Positions 56,082 through 59,745 of a DNA stretch of 59,745 bases are shown here, piece by piece. Both the position numbers and the translations under genes were made by a program. Source of the stretch: Blastopirellula sp. (GTDB lineage: Bacteria > Planctomycetota > Planctomycetia > Pirellulales > Pirellulaceae); contig NZVR01000092.1 of assembly GCA_002701545.1 (NCBI GenBank), positions 7,189-66,933 on the forward strand, read 5' to 3'. Below the pieces are notes generated by a model. The model had not been told where the DNA came from, searched no databases, and saw only the letters and a program-made list of their open reading frames with translations. Positions within the stretch are counted from its first letter, which is position 1. Each line of letters starts with the position of its first letter.

Positions 56082-58157
56082 TTATTTCTTAGTCGAGTCC
56101 GGTTCTTCGGCCACTTCGTACGTGACGTTGCTGACATCCACACGAAGTTGTTCCAGTCGCTCAGCGACGTCCTGAGACATATTCTCCTGATGGCGTCCAC
56201 CGATTTGGTCTGCGAGGAAGGCTTCGATCTCGGCATACATCGCCATGCGGTTGACGGGTTTGGCAAATCCGTGGCCCTCATCATCGGCCAAGAGATAGCT
56301 GACTTTGTGCCCTTGCTCCCGCAGCGCGATCACAATCTGATCGGCTTCCGCTTGTTTCACGCGCGGATCATTGGCTCCTTGGACAATCAGCAATGGCTTG
56401 GCAATCTTGTCCGCACTGAAGAGCGGGCTCGCTTCTCGAATTCGTTGCTTACCTTCGTCGGTATTCGGATCGCCAACCATACCATACAAGAAGGCGCGTC
56501 CCGCTTCCCAATACGGAGGAATGGAATCAAGCAGCGTAAAGATATTACTGGGGCCAACGATATCCACTCCGCAAGCATACAGGTCGGGCGTAAATGCGAG
56601 TCCCGCCAACGTCGCGTATCCTCCGTAACTGCCACCCATGATGGCCACGCGATCCTGGTCCGCAATCCCTTGCTGGATCAAATGCTTCACACCCCAGGTA
56701 ATGTCATCCTGCATCAGTTTACCCCATTGCAGGTCACCCGCGTTGAGGAACCTTTTGCCGTATCCGCCACTGGCACGAAAATTGGGCTGCAACACGGCAT
56801 AGCCACGGTTCGCCAAGAACTGGACCAGCGGGCTGTAGCCCCACGAGTCGCGAGGCCCTTTCGGTCCTCCGTGAACCAGAACCACCACCGGCAGATGCTT
56901 CGCTTCCACACCCGCGGGCACGGTCAGGTAAGCAGGGATTTCTAGACCGTCACTGCTGGCATAGCGAATGGAGGTCATGGGTGCCAAATGTTCTTCGACG
57001 TCCTTCAATTCCGGGCGAGGCGTATATTGGTGGATCAGCTTGCGTTGCCGAGCGTCGAAGTACCAGGCTTCAGCGGCATACTTGTCGCCATGGACCGCAA
57101 TCAAAAACTTACTGTAGTCATTCGTTGCACTCTGGAAAGCAATTTCACGCCCGGGAAACTCCTGCTGCAAAAACGCGTAGTTGGCTTCCCAATTCTTGTC
57201 GCGCCAATAATAGCGCGTCTGATCCTCCGTGTAGGATGTGGAAATAATTTCGCGCGTGTTTCGGTCCATTCGCAATCCGCCGAAATCCACTCGCTTCTCC
57301 GGATCGCTCTCGAGGAGCTGCAGTTCCCCTGTCTTTGGATTCATCTTGAACAGTGTCTTCAGATCCAAGTCACCCTTATTCGTGACCAGGTACATGCTCT
57401 CATTCTTAGGATCCCAGCCACGAACCGTCGCGTCCTCGGTGACCGACGTCTCGTAGATCGATACCAAATCTTCGCCATCTTTACGCAACAAGTCCGTGTT
57501 GCCCTCGGGGTCGGTCCGACTCAGTAAACGAAGCTGATCATCCCAGTCGAATTCATAACCGGTAATGCGATCTTCGTTCTGATAAACAAGCGTCAAGTCG
57601 CCTGTGGAGATTTCCAGTCGATAAAGATCGTGCCAAGCCTTGTCTCGATCATTCAGCCCCACCCACAGCAAATCCGGATGCTTCTGACTTGCGTGTACGA
57701 TCCGCGCCGTAACATCTTTGAGCGGGGTCAGATTTCGTGAACCTGGTGTCTCCTGGCCGTCGGCAGGCTTCGCGGCAGGGTCGACCGCGAACAGATTCAT
57801 GTTCTCGTCGCCACCCGAGTCCTTCACATAGAGAATGTACTTGCCGTCTTCGGTCCAGGTATATCCGTACAAAGGCCGCTTGCTGTCGGTCAGCGGCCGA
57901 GCTGCGTCAAAAGGCTCCGCAAACTCTTTGACCCAGACGTTCATGATGCCCTGATACGGCTTCATGAACGAGATGAATCTGCCATCGGGACTCAGCTGCC
58001 CCCTGGAAATTTGCGGGTTTCCAAAAAAGAGCTCCCGGTCGAGTAAGGGAGTATCAGTACGGTTCTTCGATTTGTTCACCTGGCAATATCCCAAGCTAGT
58101 CATCAAACAGCTTACCGACAAAATCGTCAGTAGATTGGCAGCGAGTGCATTCTTCAT
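56082..58157 (-). CDS. S9 family peptidase (prolyl oligopeptidase/acylaminoacyl-peptidase type), secreted
   Basis: 691 aa from the ATG at 58157 ([20 protein letters not shown]), a signal peptide; the preceding seven residues of the open frame are unlikely to be translated. The N-terminal propeller (about 40-410) is followed by an alpha/beta-hydrolase domain. The nucleophile motif is GGSYGGY with Ser510, the Asp region is [18 protein letters not shown] and the His is in [10 protein letters not shown]. It cleaves short peptides in the periplasm. It lies 25 bp upstream of the isomerase gene, so the two may be one transcript. Confidence 0.93.
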   Translation of the reverse strand: MKNALAANLLTILSVSCLMTSLGYCQVNKSKNRTDTPLLDRELFFGNPQISRGQLSPDGRFISFMKPYQGIMNVWVKEFAEPFDAARPLTDSKRPLYGYTWTEDGKYILYVKDSGGDENMNLFAVDPAAKPADGQETPGSRNLTPLKDVTARIVHASQKHPDLLWVGLNDRDKAWHDLYRLEISTGDLTLVYQNEDRITGYEFDWDDQLRLLSRTDPEGNTDLLRKDGEDLVSIYETSVTEDATVRGWDPKNESMYLVTNKGDLDLKTLFKMNPKTGELQLLESDPEKRVDFGGLRMDRNTREIISTSYTEDQTRYYWRDKNWEANYAFLQQEFPGREIAFQSATNDYSKFLIAVHGDKYAAEAWYFDARQRKLIHQYTPRPELKDVEEHLAPMTSIRYASSDGLEIPAYLTVPAGVEAKHLPVVVLVHGGPKGPRDSWGYSPLVQFLANRGYAVLQPNFRASGGYGKRFLNAGDLQWGKLMQDDITWGVKHLIQQGIADQDRVAIMGGSYGGYATLAGLAFTPDLYACGVDIVGPSNIFTLLDSIPPYWEAGRAFLYGMVGDPNTDEGKQRIREASPLFSADKIAKPLLIVQGANDPRVKQAEADQIVIALREQGHKVSYLLADDEGHGFAKPVNRMAMYAEIEAFLADQIGGRHQENMSQDVAERLEQLRVDVSNVTYEVAEEPDSTKK

Positions 58158-58298
58158 CGAAAGATCCCAAGGGTGCAAGGGGCTTTAAGGTCTTCAGATG
58201 GTCGATTCCGTTGACATCATATCAGAATCGCCAACTGGCAATGCCCGAACAAGGGCACGGGGCACACAAGCAGCTCACCTTGGGCCACCCGTGCTATC

Positions 58299-59159
58299 TC
58301 ATTTCACGCGCAGCGACTGTTCGGCGGTTGGCATTTTTTTCGGCACAACCTGGGTCACTTTTCCTGTCGCAGCCCATTCGGCGCCTCGCTGCAGCGTAAC
58401 GGCAAAACCAACACAATTGATCTGCTGAACGTTGTCACCCATGACTGTATGGAATACGCGCCCTTTGCCGTACTTGATTGTAAAAAGCACCGGCTCATTC
58501 TCGCCAGTTCCACCTGTGGACTTGTCCGAGTATGCCGTGGCGAGCACAGACAGATTCTCAGCAGGACCACGAAGACGGTCATAGAGTTCGTCGGATACGT
58601 GTCGCCACTTGAGCGGCAATCCTCTGGTGATTGGGTGATTCGTGTCAATCGTCTCAACCACGTATTCGTGTTGTCTACCGTGACTGCCGCCGCGCCCTGC
58701 TGTCATGTCACGCACCACCTTGCCGTCGCGGTAACGGATATACGGTCCGTCTTTCTCATTACGCCCCCCCCAACCGCCAAGGCCAATGATCGTGTTATAC
58801 TCTTTCCACTTAGGAAACGAGTTATTAGCTGCGTGATAGATCACCAGACCGCCGCCGTTGCGGACGTAATCCACAAAGCTTGATTGGGTTTCCCTGGGCC
58901 AATCAGCTCCGTTGTAGTTCATAACCACCACGTCAAAGTCAGCAAACTTCGGGTTGAAACCAACGACATTCTTGCCTGTTGTGGCAACCGCGACCGTAAA
59001 CAAACCGGTCTGCTCAAGATACTCCTGCAAAACGGGCGTCGTGGCCTTCCAGTTATGGTTATTCTGGCCATCGACAATTAATGCCTTCCGTTTCGGCTCG
59101 TCGGCATACATCATGCCGATCAATAGGAACGCCAAACAAAACGTGCAAAACCGTGCCAT
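58299..59159 (-). CDS. ThuA domain-containing secreted protein
   Basis: 286 aa from the ATG at 59159 ([20 protein letters not shown]), a signal peptide; the frame is open to 59228. The ThuA (class I glutamine amidotransferase-like) fold is visible: [20 protein letters not shown], then [40 protein letters not shown], and the end [20 protein letters not shown]. ThuA proteins take part in trehalose and other disaccharide utilisation, typically next to Gfo/Idh and DUF1080 genes; here the neighbour is an S9 peptidase. The exact role is unknown. Confidence 0.9.
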   Translation of the reverse strand: MARFCTFCLAFLLIGMMYADEPKRKALIVDGQNNHNWKATTPVLQEYLEQTGLFTVAVATTGKNVVGFNPKFADFDVVVMNYNGADWPRETQSSFVDYVRNGGGLVIYHAANNSFPKWKEYNTIIGLGGWGGRNEKDGPYIRYRDGKVVRDMTAGRGGSHGRQHEYVVETIDTNHPITRGLPLKWRHVSDELYDRLRGPAENLSVLATAYSDKSTGGTGENEPVLFTIKYGKGRVFHTVMGDNVQQINCVGFAVTLQRGAEWAATGKVTQVVPKKMPTAEQSLRVK

Positions 59160-59577
59160 CGTTCTCGCCTTTCCATCAATCGTGCTATCGCCACAATGAC
59201 TGGAGGCAAGCGTCTGCGGATACTCCATGAATCGCCTTCCCCTCCAGCAACAAGCTATCGTGCCTGCCTAGCATATCCGCTTCCGCATAGTCATTGCAAG
59301 TACACCTTGTTTGCATATACAGTATAGACAAACACATCTGCTATTATTTTTTGCATTGTCGCCACACAACCCGAGCGATCCACGGAGCAGGTTACAGGAC
59401 CGTGGCAACATGCCTGGCAACTTTGAGAGAGTACGTCGCGAAATGCTACTCCGTAGTCGCCAACGCACCAGAACAGTTTGTTCCGCGACGGCAACGTTGC
59501 CAACTGCGTTGCGCCGTGCGATTCGGATTGCCCCCGGTGAAGTCAGTAAAAGACAGCGCGGGCGCGCCATATTTCTA
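59160..59577. other. Region between ThuA gene and the last, cut gene
   Basis: 418 bases. The first 230 are A/T-rich and hold the promoter of the ThuA gene (minus strand). From 59410 a plus-strand frame is open into the last gene, very rich in arginine; its coding status is unclear. Confidence 0.4.
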
Positions 59578-59745
59578 ATGGCGAAACAAGCGCCCGATCG
59601 ACGCTCGAAAACGAGAACCCAAACCAAACGTCACTCAAATCAATGGTGGATCAATGGTGCGTTCATCTTGCTCGTACTTGCTGCGCTAGTAGCGATTGGG
59701 CTTCCTGGTTCAGGCCTGCTGAAGCGAACCACACCTCAGTCTTCT
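59578..59745 (+). CDS. N-terminal part of a single-pass membrane protein, 3' cut
   Basis: The frame from the ATG at 59578 is open to the end of the window (56 codons). A basic N-terminus (MAKQAPDRRSKTRTQTKRHS) is followed by one hydrophobic helix (INGAFILLVLAALVAIGLPG), as in a membrane-anchored protein with its body outside. The frame is also open upstream to an ATG at 59410, so a longer start cannot be ruled out. No family can be named from this fragment. Confidence 0.55.
   Translation, partial: MAKQAPDRRSKTRTQTKRHSNQWWINGAFILLVLAALVAIGLPGSGLLKRTTPQSS

Noticed and set aside
55881-56945. 354-codon plus-strand frame
   Set aside because: It runs antisense across the isomerase and S9 peptidase genes, whose motifs are clear; it has no domain of its own.

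Overview
The window is ordinary chromosomal DNA of a planctomycete, most likely of the Pirellulales type. The evidence is the density of protein families typical of Planctomycetota: secreted sulfatases, DUF1501, DUF1552 and DUF1592-type proteins, PSCyt-type cytochromes, DUF1080, ThuA, PQQ-like beta-propellers, CehA/McbA and Tat-exported Gfo/Idh/MocA proteins. Most genes are single or in short operons, and housekeeping genes are scattered among secreted catabolic genes. No CRISPR array, intact transposase or integrase was seen.

Layout. 1-2714: the 3' end of a cut gene, then a sulfatase with a discoidin-like tail. 2773-5330: lipoate ligase, rpsU, a DedA-type membrane protein and a conserved hypothetical. 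5765-7401: an ECF sigma factor with an unusual anti-sigma/pseudopilin-like fusion. 7530-10396: an unknown helical protein, a polyhydroxyalkanoate-system protein and an SDR oxidoreductase. 10441-13259: an exported Gfo/Idh/MocA protein and a DUF1501 protein. 13320-17481: a YceH-family protein, a hemerythrin-like/response-regulator pair, and leuC-leuD. 17875-21277: a di-haem cytochrome c peroxidase, a secreted beta-propeller, a strong terminator and a sialidase. 21360-25698: tsaB, tRNA-Val, a lone GroES, an SpoU methyltransferase and a DUF4129 membrane protein. 25813-30281: a second sulfatase, tRNA-His, then an apparent operon DUF1080 - msrP - small membrane protein - mini cytochrome c. 30332-37670: a CehA/McbA protein, a Cys-rich hypothetical, FlgM, an EF-hand protein and a G8-domain protein. 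37920-44711: tRNA-Arg and a segment carrying the DUF1552/DUF1592 pair, bounded by an 18-bp direct repeat of the tRNA 3' end. 45003-54573: purC, a possible metal-binding-protein fragment, three PQQ-like propellers and a FG-GAP protein. 55133-59745: an exported isomerase-type TIM barrel, an S9 peptidase, a ThuA protein and the start of a cut gene.

How the genes fit together. Two sulfatases, a sialidase, a G8 protein, a DUF1080 protein, ThuA, a sugar isomerase and oxidoreductases fit a lifestyle based on sulfated or complex glycans. Several c-type cytochromes and quinoprotein-like propellers point to much periplasmic redox chemistry. The observations that most merit checking are: (i) the att-like 18-bp repeat bracketing about 6.7 kb next to tRNA-Arg, each copy followed by its own terminator-like hairpin; (ii) msrP without msrQ but next to a tiny c-type cytochrome; (iii) the anti-sigma protein whose outer part looks like a DUF1559 pseudopilin; (iv) the secreted four- or five-gene propeller/FG-GAP cluster, whose last protein carries what looks like a HupE-type periplasmic domain. 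All functions are read from sequence motifs by eye; no searches were run.
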